Shown: in pieces, positions 8,487-15,394 of the stretch
How the letters are laid out: each line of letters starts with the position of its first letter
How positions within the stretch are numbered: the stretch's first letter is position 1
Source of the DNA: JBQCHF01 sp051954955
GTDB taxonomy: Bacteria > Actinomycetota > Actinomycetes > Motilibacterales > Motilibacteraceae
Assembly (NCBI GenBank): GCA_051954955.1
Contig: JBQCHF010000081.1
Span: forward strand, 1-23,249
DNA length: 23,249 nt
Reading direction: 5' to 3'
The notes under the pieces: model-generated
Database searches by the model: none
Seen by the model: only the letters and a program-made list of their open reading frames with translations
What the model was told of the DNA's origin: nothing
Program-made: the position numbers and the translations under genes

Positions 8487-8971
8487 GCGCGGAGGCGGCA
8501 CCCGCGGGGCAGACGGCCGGGCACGTCACCTTCCGCTGCGGCGGACGGGTGCTGGCCGCGGCCCTGGAGCAGGTCCGGGAGGTGGTCCGGGCCGGGGGTG
8601 TCGAGCCGCTGGCCGGTGCCCGCGCGCCGGTCACCTCGCTGCTGGTCCTGCGCGGCGATCCGCTGCCGGTGGTGGACCTGCGCTCGGGCGGCCGCTCGAC
8701 CGGCACGGACCACGGTGTCCGCGCCCTGGGAGACGTCCTGGTGCTGGCCGACGTCGGCGAGCACGCGCTCGGGGTGGCCGTCGACGCCGTGCTCGCCGTG
8801 CACGGGGCCGGGGAGCTGGCCACGGTCGGCGCCGCGGTGCCGGCCGGACTGCCCGCCTACGTCGACGCCGTGCTGCTGGCCTCGGGCGAGGGCTCGGTCC
8901 GCGACGTGCCGCCGGGCGAGCCGGTGTTCCTGGTGGACCTGCGCCGGCTGGCCCAGGTGCCGCTGCCCTGA
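8483..8971 (+). CDS. cheW: CheW-like coupling protein
   Basis: 162-residue single-domain adaptor that links chemoreceptors to the histidine kinase CheA. The CheW beta-barrel pattern is visible: VTFRCGGRVLAAALEQVREVV at the start, VTSLLVLRGDPLPVVDLR in the middle, GVAVDAVLAV after it, and a closing VFLVDLRRLA. The ATG overlaps the cheR stop (ATGA), so all three che genes are translationally coupled. Sequence similarity to model CheW proteins looks moderate. The gene ends 4 bp before the stop of the convergent flavin reductase gene, leaving no room for a dedicated terminator. No cheA, cheY or receptor gene lies in the window, so its partners must be encoded elsewhere. Confidence 0.88.
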   Translation: MSAEAAPAGQTAGHVTFRCGGRVLAAALEQVREVVRAGGVEPLAGARAPVTSLLVLRGDPLPVVDLRSGGRSTGTDHGVRALGDVLVLADVGEHALGVAVDAVLAVHGAGELATVGAAVPAGLPAYVDAVLLASGEGSVRDVPPGEPVFLVDLRRLAQVPLP

Positions 8972-8975
8972 GCGG

Positions 8976-9749
8976 TCAGCTCGTCGAGCGGCGGCCGGTG
9001 TGCTGCTCCTGCCAGGTCGCGTACGGCACCCGGCGCAGCTCGTAGAGGTCCGGTGCATGGCCCCACAGGTCCCTGTTGAGCCGGCTGGCCGGGCGCACCA
9101 GGGTCATGTCGGGCAGGCCGTCGACGACCGCGGCCGGGTCGAGCACGGTGTGGACGACCTCACCGAAGATCACCGTGCTGGCGCCGCCCGCGGACCAGGT
9201 GTGCACCAGCCGGCACTCCAGCGCTACCGGGCTGCCCGCCACGCGCGGCGGGCGCACCAGCCGGCTGGGGGCCTTCTCCAGCCCGACCGCGGTGAACTCG
9301 TCCACCTCGGGCGGGAAGTCGGTGCCGGTCAGGTTGCAGGCGTCGGCCAGGTCCTCGGTGACCAGGTTGACCACGAACTCGCCGGTGGCCTCGATGTTGC
9401 GCTGGCTGTCCTTGCGCCCGATCGAGGTGAAGCTCACCACCGGCGGCTCGACGCTGGCCACGGTGAAGTAGGAGTGCGGCGCCAGGTTGACCGTGCCGTC
9501 CTCGGCCAGGGAGGACACCCAGGCGATGGGCCTGGGCACCACCGCGCTGTTGAGCAGCGGGTACATGTGCCGGCCGGCCACGGCGGCGTCGAGGTGGATC
9601 CGGCCGTCGGCCTCGGGCCCGAGCGCGGCGAAGTAGTCGCGCGCCCGCAGGGCCGCCGCCTCGCGCGCCGACGGTCCCGTGTGCTCGGTGCCGCCGTCCG
9701 CCACGGCCTGCTGGTTGATGGCCTGCTGGTTGACGGCCTGCTCGCTCAT
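8976..9749 (-). CDS. Flavin reductase-like, FMN-binding split-barrel protein
   Basis: 257 residues of the flavin reductase-like family (NAD(P)H:flavin oxidoreductase/FMN-binding split barrel). Characteristic stretches are YPLLNSAVVPRPIAWVSSLAEDGTVNLAPHSYFTVASVEPPVVSFTS, then KDSQRNIEATGEFVVNLVTEDLA and ALECRLVHTWSAGG later in the fold. The substrate is unknown; such proteins supply reduced flavin to monooxygenases or act as flavin-dependent reductases alone. ATG 9749 is preferred because GAGGTGG lies 6 nt upstream, and because the sequence before it sits in a repeat element. Its first 45 residues are poorly conserved and include two tandem NQQA repeats. It lies downstream of disA on the same strand but is separated by 218 bp with a strong secondary-structure element. 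Confidence 0.88.
   Translation of the reverse strand: MSEQAVNQQAINQQAVADGGTEHTGPSAREAAALRARDYFAALGPEADGRIHLDAAVAGRHMYPLLNSAVVPRPIAWVSSLAEDGTVNLAPHSYFTVASVEPPVVSFTSIGRKDSQRNIEATGEFVVNLVTEDLADACNLTGTDFPPEVDEFTAVGLEKAPSRLVRPPRVAGSPVALECRLVHTWSAGGASTVIFGEVVHTVLDPAAVVDGLPDMTLVRPASRLNRDLWGHAPDLYELRRVPYATWQEQHTGRRSTS
9706..9735. repeat. Two tandem 15 bp repeats in the flavin reductase N-terminus
   Basis: Two copies of a 15-nt unit (GCCTGCTGGTTGAYG on +), followed by a truncated third copy to 9743. They encode repeated NQQA(V/I) residues next to the start codon. The in-frame unit allows slippage without frameshift. Confidence 0.8.
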
Positions 9750-9817
9750 CGGTGCCACCTCACCCACCGATCCTCGCCCAGCCCAGCCGCACCGGCGACC
9801 GGGGCCGACGGGCGTGA

Positions 9818-9917
9818 ACCGAATTGCGCACACAGCGTGCAGGGTCGAGCCGGCGTGTCACGCCGGTGGAGTCCCGACACGCCGCCCCGCAGGGGTGGGC
9901 TGTGTGCGCAATGCGGT
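9818..9917. repeat. 100 bp nested inverted-repeat element (structured RNA or MITE-like)
   Basis: Outer arms 9818-9836 and 9899-9917 match at 18 of 19 positions, with a perfect inner 14 bp. The 62 bp between holds further pairing. CCGGCGTG (9850-9857) can pair with CACGCCGG (9859-9866). CGGCGTGTC (9851-9859) can instead pair with GACACGCCG (9876-9884). CCCC/GGGG at 9885-9895 forms a small hairpin. The first two helices are mutually exclusive. The element lies between the disA stop and the flavin reductase start on the same strand. No target-site duplication was recognised. Confidence 0.75.
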
Positions 9918-9943
9918 CTCCGTCAGACGCCGGAGGCCCGGAA

Positions 9944-9957
9944 GCGGGCAGGCCCGC
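9944..9957 (-). terminator. Small hairpin just after disA
   Basis: GCGGGC-AG-GCCCGC, 6 bp stem and 2-nt loop, starting 11 nt past the disA stop on the minus strand. It is short, with no U-tract, so it may only assist the larger element downstream (9818-9917) in ending disA transcription. Confidence 0.4.
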
Positions 9958-9967
9958 AGCGGGACGG

Positions 9968-11065
9968 TCAGACGTAGCGCTCGAGGATGCTGGACTCGGC
10001 CAGCCGGCTCAGGCCCTCGCGCACGGTGCGGGCCCGGGACTCGCCGACGCCCTCCACCGCCTGCAGGTCGTCGATGTTGGCCGCGAGCAGCTTCTGCAGG
10101 CTGCCGAAGTGCTCGACGAGCCGGTCGACGACGGCGCCGGGCAGCCGGGGGACCTTGGCCAGCAGCCGGTAGCCGCGCGGGCTGACCGCGGCGTCCAGTC
10201 CGTCTCCGGCGCCGCTGAAGCCCAGCGCGCGGGCCACCGTGCCCAGGTCGAGCAGCTCGGCGGCGGTGAGGTTGTCCAGCTCGGCCAGCACGTCGGGCAC
10301 CGTGCGGTGCCGCCGTCCGCTCTGGGCCGGGAGGTAGTCGCGCGCGATGAGCTCGCGGTCGGGCTCCACGCCGGCGATGAGCTCGTCGAGCTGCAGGGAG
10401 AGCAGCCGGCCGTCGGTGCCGAGCTCGACGACGTAGCCGCCGATCTCGTCGGCGATCCGGCGCACCATCTCCAGCCGCTGGGCCACCGAGCTGACGTCGC
10501 GGACGGTGACCAGGTCCTCGATCTCCAGCGCGGACAGGGTGCCGCTGACCTCGTCCAGGCGCAGCTTGTAGCGCTCCAGGGTGGCCAGGGCCTGGTTGGC
10601 CCGGCTGAGGATCTGGGTGGAGTCCTCGAGCACGTAGCGCCGCGAGCCGACGTAGAGCGCCACGATCGACATCGACTGGCTGACCGACACCACCGGGTAG
10701 CCGGTCTGCTTGGCCACCCGCTCGGCGGTGCGGTGCCGGGTGCCGGACTCCTCGGTGGGGATGCTCGGGTCGGGCACCATCTGCACGGCCGCCCGCAGGA
10801 TCTTGGTGACCCCGGTGTCGCAGACGACGCCGCCATCCATCTTGCACAGCTCGCGCAGCCGGGTGCTGGAGAACTCGACGTCGAGCTCGAACCCGCCGGT
10901 GCACAGCGCCTCGACGCCCTTGTCGTAGCCCAGCACGATGAGCGCGCCGGTGCGCCCGCGCAGGATCCGCTCCAGGCCCTCGCGCAGCTGGGTGCCGGGT
11001 GCGACCAGGGCGAGGGTCTGCCGCAGCAGCTCGTCCGGTGATAGTGACCGGTCGCTGCCGGGCAT
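9968..11065 (-). CDS. disA: DNA integrity scanning protein / diadenylate cyclase DisA
   Basis: 365 residues. It condenses two ATP into c-di-AMP and binds branched DNA, linking genome integrity to second-messenger level. The N-terminal DAC domain (about 1-145) carries the RHR motif at 110-112 (GTRHRTAER). The usual DGA motif reads D77-G78-G79, an Ala-to-Gly change. A helical linker (about 150-290) follows, and the C-terminal helix-hairpin-helix DNA-binding domain (about 320-352) includes VEGVGESRARTV. Full length for the family. GGGGGA lies 3 nt before the ATG, a close ribosome site. It is 75 bp downstream of radA on the same strand, the conserved radA-disA pairing; RadA proteins are reported to modulate DisA in other bacteria. 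The assignment is secure; the effect of the DGG variant on activity is unknown. Confidence 0.96.
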   Translation of the reverse strand: MPGSDRSLSPDELLRQTLALVAPGTQLREGLERILRGRTGALIVLGYDKGVEALCTGGFELDVEFSSTRLRELCKMDGGVVCDTGVTKILRAAVQMVPDPSIPTEESGTRHRTAERVAKQTGYPVVSVSQSMSIVALYVGSRRYVLEDSTQILSRANQALATLERYKLRLDEVSGTLSALEIEDLVTVRDVSSVAQRLEMVRRIADEIGGYVVELGTDGRLLSLQLDELIAGVEPDRELIARDYLPAQSGRRHRTVPDVLAELDNLTAAELLDLGTVARALGFSGAGDGLDAAVSPRGYRLLAKVPRLPGAVVDRLVEHFGSLQKLLAANIDDLQAVEGVGESRARTVREGLSRLAESSILERYV

Positions 11066-11140
11066 GCGTCCCCCGTCGGGTCCTCGGGTCGGTGTCCGGG
11101 CCGCGTCGCGTGGCTCATCGGCGTCGGCCCGGGGCGGAGT

Positions 11141-12571
11141 CTACCGACGTGCCCCCGTGAGGGCTTCCCTCACCGCGCTGGACAGCAGCGGCACCTCCTC
11201 GATCGTCATGCCCGGCACGGCCACCTGGGAGTCGTGCGGCACCAGCGCCCGCTTGAAGCCCAGCCGCGCGGCCTCCATCAGCCGGCGGCGCACGTCGGGC
11301 ACCCGCCGGATCTCCCCGGCCAGGCCGATCTCGCCGATCGCGACCAGGTCCGGGGGCAGCGGCTTGTCCGACGTCGCGCTGGCCAGGGCTAGGGCGACGG
11401 CCAGGTCCGCGGCCGGCTCGACCAGGCGCATGCCGCCGACGCTGGCGCAGTAGACCTCGTAGGTGCGGAAGTCGATGCGCTCTCGGGCGCTGAGCACGGC
11501 CAGGACCATGCCCACCCGGGAGCTGTCGACCCCGGTGGTGCCCCGGCGCGGCTTGTCGCTGAGCGTGGGGGCGACCAGGGCCTGCACCTCGGCCAGCAGC
11601 GGGCGCTTGCCCTCCACCGCCACCGTGACGCAGGTGCCCGGCACCGCGGTGGTGTGCCGGGAGGTGAACAGACCCGTGGGGTCGGGCAGCTCGACGATGC
11701 CGTCCTCGGACAGGTCGAAGCAGCCGACCTCGTCCGATGGGCCGTAGCGGTTCTTGACCCCGCGCACCATCCGCAGCCGGGTGTGCCGGTCGCCCTCGAA
11801 GTGCAGGACGACGTCGACGAGGTGCTCGAGCACCCGCGGCCCGGCGATGGAGCCGTCCTTGGTGACGTGGCCGACCAGCACGGTGGAGATGTCGCGCTCC
11901 TTGGCCGCCTTGATCAGCGCGGCGGCCACCTCGCGGACCTGGCTGACCCCGCCGGCCGCGCCCTCGATCTCCGCGCTGGCCACCGTCTGCACCGAGTCGA
12001 CGACCAGCAGCGCGGGCTGCACCTGGTCCAGGTGGGCGAGCACGGCGCCCAGGTCGGTCTCGGCGGCGAGGTAGAGCTCGGGGTGCAGGGCGCCGATCCG
12101 CTCGGCCCGCAGCCGGACCTGGGGCGCGGACTCCTCGCCGCTGACGTAGAGCACCCGGCGGCGGGCCTCGGCGGCACGGCTGGCGACGTCGAGCAGCAGG
12201 GTCGACTTGCCCACTCCCGGCTCGCCGGCCAGCAGCACCACCGCGCCGGGCACCATGCCGCCGCCGAGCACCCGGTCCAGCTCGTCGACGCCGGTGGGAA
12301 CCGCCCGGGCGGCCTCCACCGACACCTCGCCGATGGGCCGGGCCGGCGCGGACACGACGCCGGGGACGGTGGTGCGCACGCGGACCGCGCCCACCTCCTC
12401 GACGCTGCCCCAGGCCTGGCACTCGCCGCAGCGACCCACCCACTTCAGGCTGGTCCAGCCGCACTCGCCGCAGCGGTAGGACGTGCCGCCCTTGCCGCTC
12501 CTGCCGGACGTGCTCTTGCCCGACGCGGACCGGCCGTTGCCGCCGCGCGAGGGGCCCTGGGACGAGGTCAT
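11141..12571 (-). CDS. radA: DNA repair protein RadA (Sms)
   Basis: 476-residue RecA-like ATPase that promotes branch migration of recombination intermediates. An N-terminal Gly/Ser/Lys-rich tail leads to a zinc finger, C34-x2-C37 and C48-x2-C51. The RecA-like core carries Walker A GEPGVGKST (116-124), Walker B ALLVVDSVQT and the RadA-specific motif KNRYG (273-277; usually KNRFG). A Lon-protease-like C-terminal domain (about 310-470) follows. Length and motifs are those of a complete RadA. On the minus strand a TAGCCT box (12584-12579) lies 7 nt before the ATG and no Shine-Dalgarno is present, so transcription probably starts at or next to the start codon (leaderless). It heads the radA-disA unit, possibly with readthrough from the Cys-rich gene 101 bp upstream. 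Confidence 0.96.
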   Translation of the reverse strand: MTSSQGPSRGGNGRSASGKSTSGRSGKGGTSYRCGECGWTSLKWVGRCGECQAWGSVEEVGAVRVRTTVPGVVSAPARPIGEVSVEAARAVPTGVDELDRVLGGGMVPGAVVLLAGEPGVGKSTLLLDVASRAAEARRRVLYVSGEESAPQVRLRAERIGALHPELYLAAETDLGAVLAHLDQVQPALLVVDSVQTVASAEIEGAAGGVSQVREVAAALIKAAKERDISTVLVGHVTKDGSIAGPRVLEHLVDVVLHFEGDRHTRLRMVRGVKNRYGPSDEVGCFDLSEDGIVELPDPTGLFTSRHTTAVPGTCVTVAVEGKRPLLAEVQALVAPTLSDKPRRGTTGVDSSRVGMVLAVLSARERIDFRTYEVYCASVGGMRLVEPAADLAVALALASATSDKPLPPDLVAIGEIGLAGEIRRVPDVRRRLMEAARLGFKRALVPHDSQVAVPGMTIEEVPLLSSAVREALTGARR

Positions 12572-12578
12572 GCCCGGA

Positions 12579-12584
12579 AGGCTA
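12579..12584 (-). promoter_or_regulatory. Leaderless -10 box for radA
   Basis: TAGCCT on the minus strand, 7 nt before the radA ATG. It matches TANNNT at the spacing that places the transcription start on or next to the start codon. No clear -35 is seen. Confidence 0.55.
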
Positions 12585-12672
12585 GGAGCCGGCGCCGACA
12601 GTTCCCGGCAGCCACGGCCGTCGACGCTCCGGGACCTGTGGACGGTGCCTGATCAGCGAGTCTCGGCCACCC

Positions 12673-13419
12673 TCAGCGGGCCCGCCCGCGGACCGGGTCG
12701 GCCGGGTGCGGGGCGACCACGGGCCGCTTGGCCAGCCGGGCCTCGCAGAGCCGGGTGAGCTCCTCGTAGGCGGCGTCGCCCATCAGCTCGCGCAGCTCGG
12801 GCTCGCTGTCCAGGTAGAGCGGGCGCTTGCCGCCGTGCGCCTCGGTGTTGCCCGTGCAGTACCAGTCCAGGTCGTGCCCGCCCGGACCCCAGCCGCGCCG
12901 GTCGTACTCGGCGATCGTGACCTCGAGGTAGCTCGTGCCGTCCGGCCGCTCCACCGTGCGGTAGGAGCGGCGCAGCGGCAGCTGCCAGCAGACGTCCGGC
13001 TTGGTCTCGAGGAAGTGCCGGCCGGTGCGGGCGGCCAGGGCGTGCAGCGCGCAGCCCTCGCCGCCGGCGAAGCCCGGCCGGTTGAGGAACACGCACGCGC
13101 CGTCGACCACCGCGGTCTTGCGGTCGCCGTCCTCGTCGACCTCGACCCAGGTCTTGCGGTGGTGCTGCCAGGTCTTCGGGGTGAGTTCCTTCACCACCTT
13201 GGCCACCCGCTTCTCGTCGGCCTTGTCCGAGAAGTGGGCGCCCAGGGTGCAGCAGCCGTCGTCGGGTCGCTCGGCGTAGATCCCCTGGCAGCCGCGGCCG
13301 AACACGCAGCTCCACCGCGAGGTGAGCCAGGTCAGGTCGCAGCGGAAGGTCTGGTCCGGGTCGGCGGGGTCGGGGAACTCCGCCCACGCGCGCGGGAAGT
13401 CGAGCGGCACCTCGGGCAC
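12673..13419 (-). CDS. Conserved-looking Cys-rich protein of unknown function
   Basis: 248 residues; not a family I can name with certainty. It has ten cysteines, most of them clustered with aromatic or glycine residues: SCVFGRGCQGI, DGCCTLGAHF, GACVFLNRPGFAGGEGCALHAL, PDVCWQLPLRR and DWYCTGN. The paired CC and spaced Cys/His resemble metal- or iron-sulphur-chelating cysteine-cluster proteins (YkgJ-like), but this is inference. There is no signal peptide or membrane helix. GTG 13425 would also open the frame, but a TAGGCT box (13431-13426) abuts it directly. That box sits exactly 6 nt before the GTG at 13419, so I take 13419 as a leaderless start. It is divergent from ppx and upstream of radA-disA on the same strand, suggesting a stress or DNA-maintenance context but no proven role. 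Confidence 0.75.
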   Translation of the reverse strand: MPEVPLDFPRAWAEFPDPADPDQTFRCDLTWLTSRWSCVFGRGCQGIYAERPDDGCCTLGAHFSDKADEKRVAKVVKELTPKTWQHHRKTWVEVDEDGDRKTAVVDGACVFLNRPGFAGGEGCALHALAARTGRHFLETKPDVCWQLPLRRSYRTVERPDGTSYLEVTIAEYDRRGWGPGGHDLDWYCTGNTEAHGGKRPLYLDSEPELRELMGDAAYEELTRLCEARLAKRPVVAPHPADPVRGRAR

Positions 13420-13425
13420 CGGCAC

Positions 13426-13431
13426 AGCCTA
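13426..13431 (-). promoter_or_regulatory. Leaderless -10 box for the Cys-rich gene
   Basis: TAGGCT on the minus strand, 6 nt before GTG 13419. It decides between the GTG codons at 13425 and 13419. No Shine-Dalgarno is present for either. Confidence 0.5.
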
Positions 13432-13494
13432 GGTGGCGAGGGTCGGGCGCGTGCCTCGCCGTGGACGTGCCGGTCGTGAGCGGCGGCCGAGCGG

Positions 13495-13500
13495 GTACGG
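13495..13500 (+). promoter_or_regulatory. Leaderless -10 box for ppx/gppA
   Basis: TACGGT, 7 nt before ATG 13508. It fits TANNNT; there is no Shine-Dalgarno in the spacer TCCCGCC. No convincing -35. Confidence 0.55.
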
Positions 13501-13507
13501 TCCCGCC

Positions 13508-14440
13508 ATGCGCCTGGGTGTCCTCGACGTCGGCTCGAACACCGTGCACCTGCTCGTGGTCGACGCCCATCCCGGCGCCCGCCCGTGGCCGGCCACCAGC
13601 CACAAGACCGAGCTGCGGCTGGCCGAGCACCTGGAGCCGGACGGCAGCATCGACGGCCAGGGCGCCGACGACCTGGTCGCCTTCGTGCGCGAGGCGCTGG
13701 AGGTGGCTGAGGACCAGGGCTGCGAGGACACCGTCGCCTTCGCCACCTCCGCGCTGCGCGAGGCCCCCAACGGCGACACCGTGCTCAAAAGGGTCCACGA
13801 CGAGGCCGGGGTGGATCTGGAGGTGCTCAGCGGCGAGGAGGAGGCCCGGCTCACCTTCCTGGCCGCCCGCCGCTGGTTCGGCTGGTCCTCCGGCCGCCTG
13901 CTGCTGGTGGACATCGGCGGCGGCTCGCTGGAGATCGCCGCGGGCATGGACGAGGAGCCCGACGTCGCCACGTCGATGCCCCTGGGCGCCGGCCGCCTCA
14001 CCCGGGACCGGCTGCGCGGCGACCCACCGTCGGCCGACGACGTCAAGGCTCTGCGCAAGGACGTGCGCGCCGAGATCGCCAAGCACGTGCGCCCGTTCAC
14101 CATCGCCGGAGCGGTGGACCAGGCGGTCGGCACCTCCAAGACGTTGCGCTCGCTGGCGCGCATCGCCGGCGCCGCGCCCTCGGGCGAGGGCCCCTACGTG
14201 CCGCGCGAGCTCACCGCCGAGGCGCTGCACGAGATGGTGCCCAAGCTGGCCAAGATGCCTGCGCGCAAGCGGGCCGAGCTGCCCGGGGTGAGCGAGGGCC
14301 GGGCGGCGCAGCTGCTGGCCGGCGCCGTGGTGGCCGAGGCGGCGATGGACCTGCTCGGCGTCGAGCGGCTGGAGATCTGCCCGTGGGCGTTGCGCGAGGG
14401 GATCATCCTGCGCCGCCTGGACTGGATCGGGGCGGTCTGA
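13508..14440 (+). CDS. Ppx/GppA-family exopolyphosphatase / pppGpp phosphohydrolase
   Basis: 310 residues of the ASKHA-fold Ppx/GppA family, which hydrolyses polyphosphate chain ends and/or pppGpp. Visible motifs: phosphate-1 loop GVLDVGSNTVHLLVVD (4-19), ATSALREAPNGD (79-90), the acidic active-site stretch EVLSGEEEARLTF (105-117), and phosphate-2 loop LLVDIGGGSLEI (132-143). Domain 2 has VGTSKTLRSLARIAG. It is the short, two-domain type without the C-terminal HD-like extension of E. coli Ppx, like the short mycobacterial polyphosphatase encoded beside a similar isomerase gene. ATG 13508 was chosen over an upstream in-frame GTG because homology begins directly there and a leaderless -10 fits. 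Whether polyphosphate or pppGpp is the main substrate cannot be read from sequence. Confidence 0.92.
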   Translation: MRLGVLDVGSNTVHLLVVDAHPGARPWPATSHKTELRLAEHLEPDGSIDGQGADDLVAFVREALEVAEDQGCEDTVAFATSALREAPNGDTVLKRVHDEAGVDLEVLSGEEEARLTFLAARRWFGWSSGRLLLVDIGGGSLEIAAGMDEEPDVATSMPLGAGRLTRDRLRGDPPSADDVKALRKDVRAEIAKHVRPFTIAGAVDQAVGTSKTLRSLARIAGAAPSGEGPYVPRELTAEALHEMVPKLAKMPARKRAELPGVSEGRAAQLLAGAVVAEAAMDLLGVERLEICPWALREGIILRRLDWIGAV

Positions 14441-14482
14441 GCCCCATCTGAGGGAGCCGGGCTCGGGCTGGCCGCCGACGCC

Positions 14483-14488
14483 TACCCT
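14483..14488 (+). promoter_or_regulatory. Leaderless -10 box for the isomerase gene
   Basis: TACCCT, 6 nt before GTG 14495. It implies an independent start for the isomerase-tetR unit 54 bp after the ppx stop. Confidence 0.5.
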
Positions 14489-14494
14489 GGCGGG

Positions 14495-15394
14495 GTGAGC
14501 GGGGCCGGCGCGACACCCAGCGGTCCTGTCCGCGTGCCCTCCGCCGCGATCGGCCTGTCCACGGCCTCCTGCTACCCGGAGTCCTGCACCACGTCCTTCG
14601 AGATGGCGGCGCGGCTGGGCTACGACGGCGTCGAGGTCATGGTGTGGACCGACCCGGTCAGCCAGGACCCGGACGCCCTGCGCGCGCTGTCGGACCACTA
14701 CGGCATCCCGGTGCTCGCCATCCACGCCCCGTGCCTGCTCATCACCCAGCGCGTGTGGACCACCGACCCGTGGACCAAGCTGCAGCGCGCCAAGGACGCT
14801 GCCGAGCGCACCGGCGCGCGCACCGTGGTGGTGCACCCGCCCTTCCGCTGGCAGCGCGACTACGCCGAGGCGTTCGTGCAGGGCCTGGCCCGGATGCGCG
14901 AGGAGACCGACGTCGTCTTCGCGGTGGAGAACATGTACCCCTGGCGGGCCGGGCTGCGCGAGGTGCGCGCCTACCGCCCCGGCTGGGACCCGACCCTCGA
15001 GGACTACGACGGGATCACGCTCGACCTCTCGCACAGCGCGGTGGCCGGCAACGACCCGCTGGAGATGCTCGACCGCGCCGGCGAGCGGCTGGCCCACCTG
15101 CACCTGGCCGACGGCTCGGGCTCCAACCGGGACGAGCACCTGGTGCCCGGCCGCGGCGGGCAGCCGTGCGGCGAGGTGCTCGAGCGGCTGGCCGAGCGCG
15201 GCTACGACCGCTCGGTGATCCTCGAGGTGTCGACCCGGCGGGCCTCCACCCGGGAGGAGCGCGAGGCCGACCTCGCCGAAGCGCTCGCGTTCGCCCGGCT
15301 GCACCTCGCCGCGGCCGCGCAGCCGTCCGGGTCGTCCGTGCCGCCCGTGCCGCCCGTGCCGCCCGTGCCGATGCTGCCGGGGGAGCCGGCGTGA
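14495..15394 (+). CDS. Sugar-phosphate isomerase/epimerase-like TIM-barrel protein
   Basis: 299 residues of the xylose isomerase-like/AP endonuclease 2 TIM-barrel family. Candidate divalent-metal ligands are well placed: E145 (FAVENMY), D177 and H180 (TLDLSHS), H203 (LHLAD), H215 (DEHLVPG) and E244 (ILEVS). A pattern of this kind supports a metal-dependent isomerase or endonuclease; the true substrate is unknown. The last 20 residues are a Pro-rich tail made by a short DNA repeat. It follows a ppx/gppA gene, as in mycobacteria where a similar gene lies near the short polyphosphatase and proC, and here proC lies about 3.7 kb downstream. The stop overlaps the tetR start (GTGA), so the two are translationally coupled. 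Confidence 0.87.
   Translation: MSGAGATPSGPVRVPSAAIGLSTASCYPESCTTSFEMAARLGYDGVEVMVWTDPVSQDPDALRALSDHYGIPVLAIHAPCLLITQRVWTTDPWTKLQRAKDAAERTGARTVVVHPPFRWQRDYAEAFVQGLARMREETDVVFAVENMYPWRAGLREVRAYRPGWDPTLEDYDGITLDLSHSAVAGNDPLEMLDRAGERLAHLHLADGSGSNRDEHLVPGRGGQPCGEVLERLAERGYDRSVILEVSTRRASTREEREADLAEALAFARLHLAAAAQPSGSSVPPVPPVPPVPMLPGEPA
15338..15370 (+). repeat. Tandem 9 bp repeat (GTGCCGCCC) in the isomerase tail
   Basis: Three full copies (15338-15364) plus a partial fourth encode VPPVPPVPPVP. In-frame expansion or contraction would only change tail length. Confidence 0.85.

Noticed and set aside
13425..13425. GTG 13425 as start of the Cys-rich gene
   Set aside because: The -10-like TAGGCT directly abuts it, leaving no room for transcription start; GTG 13419 fits a leaderless start. 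Not fully excluded.
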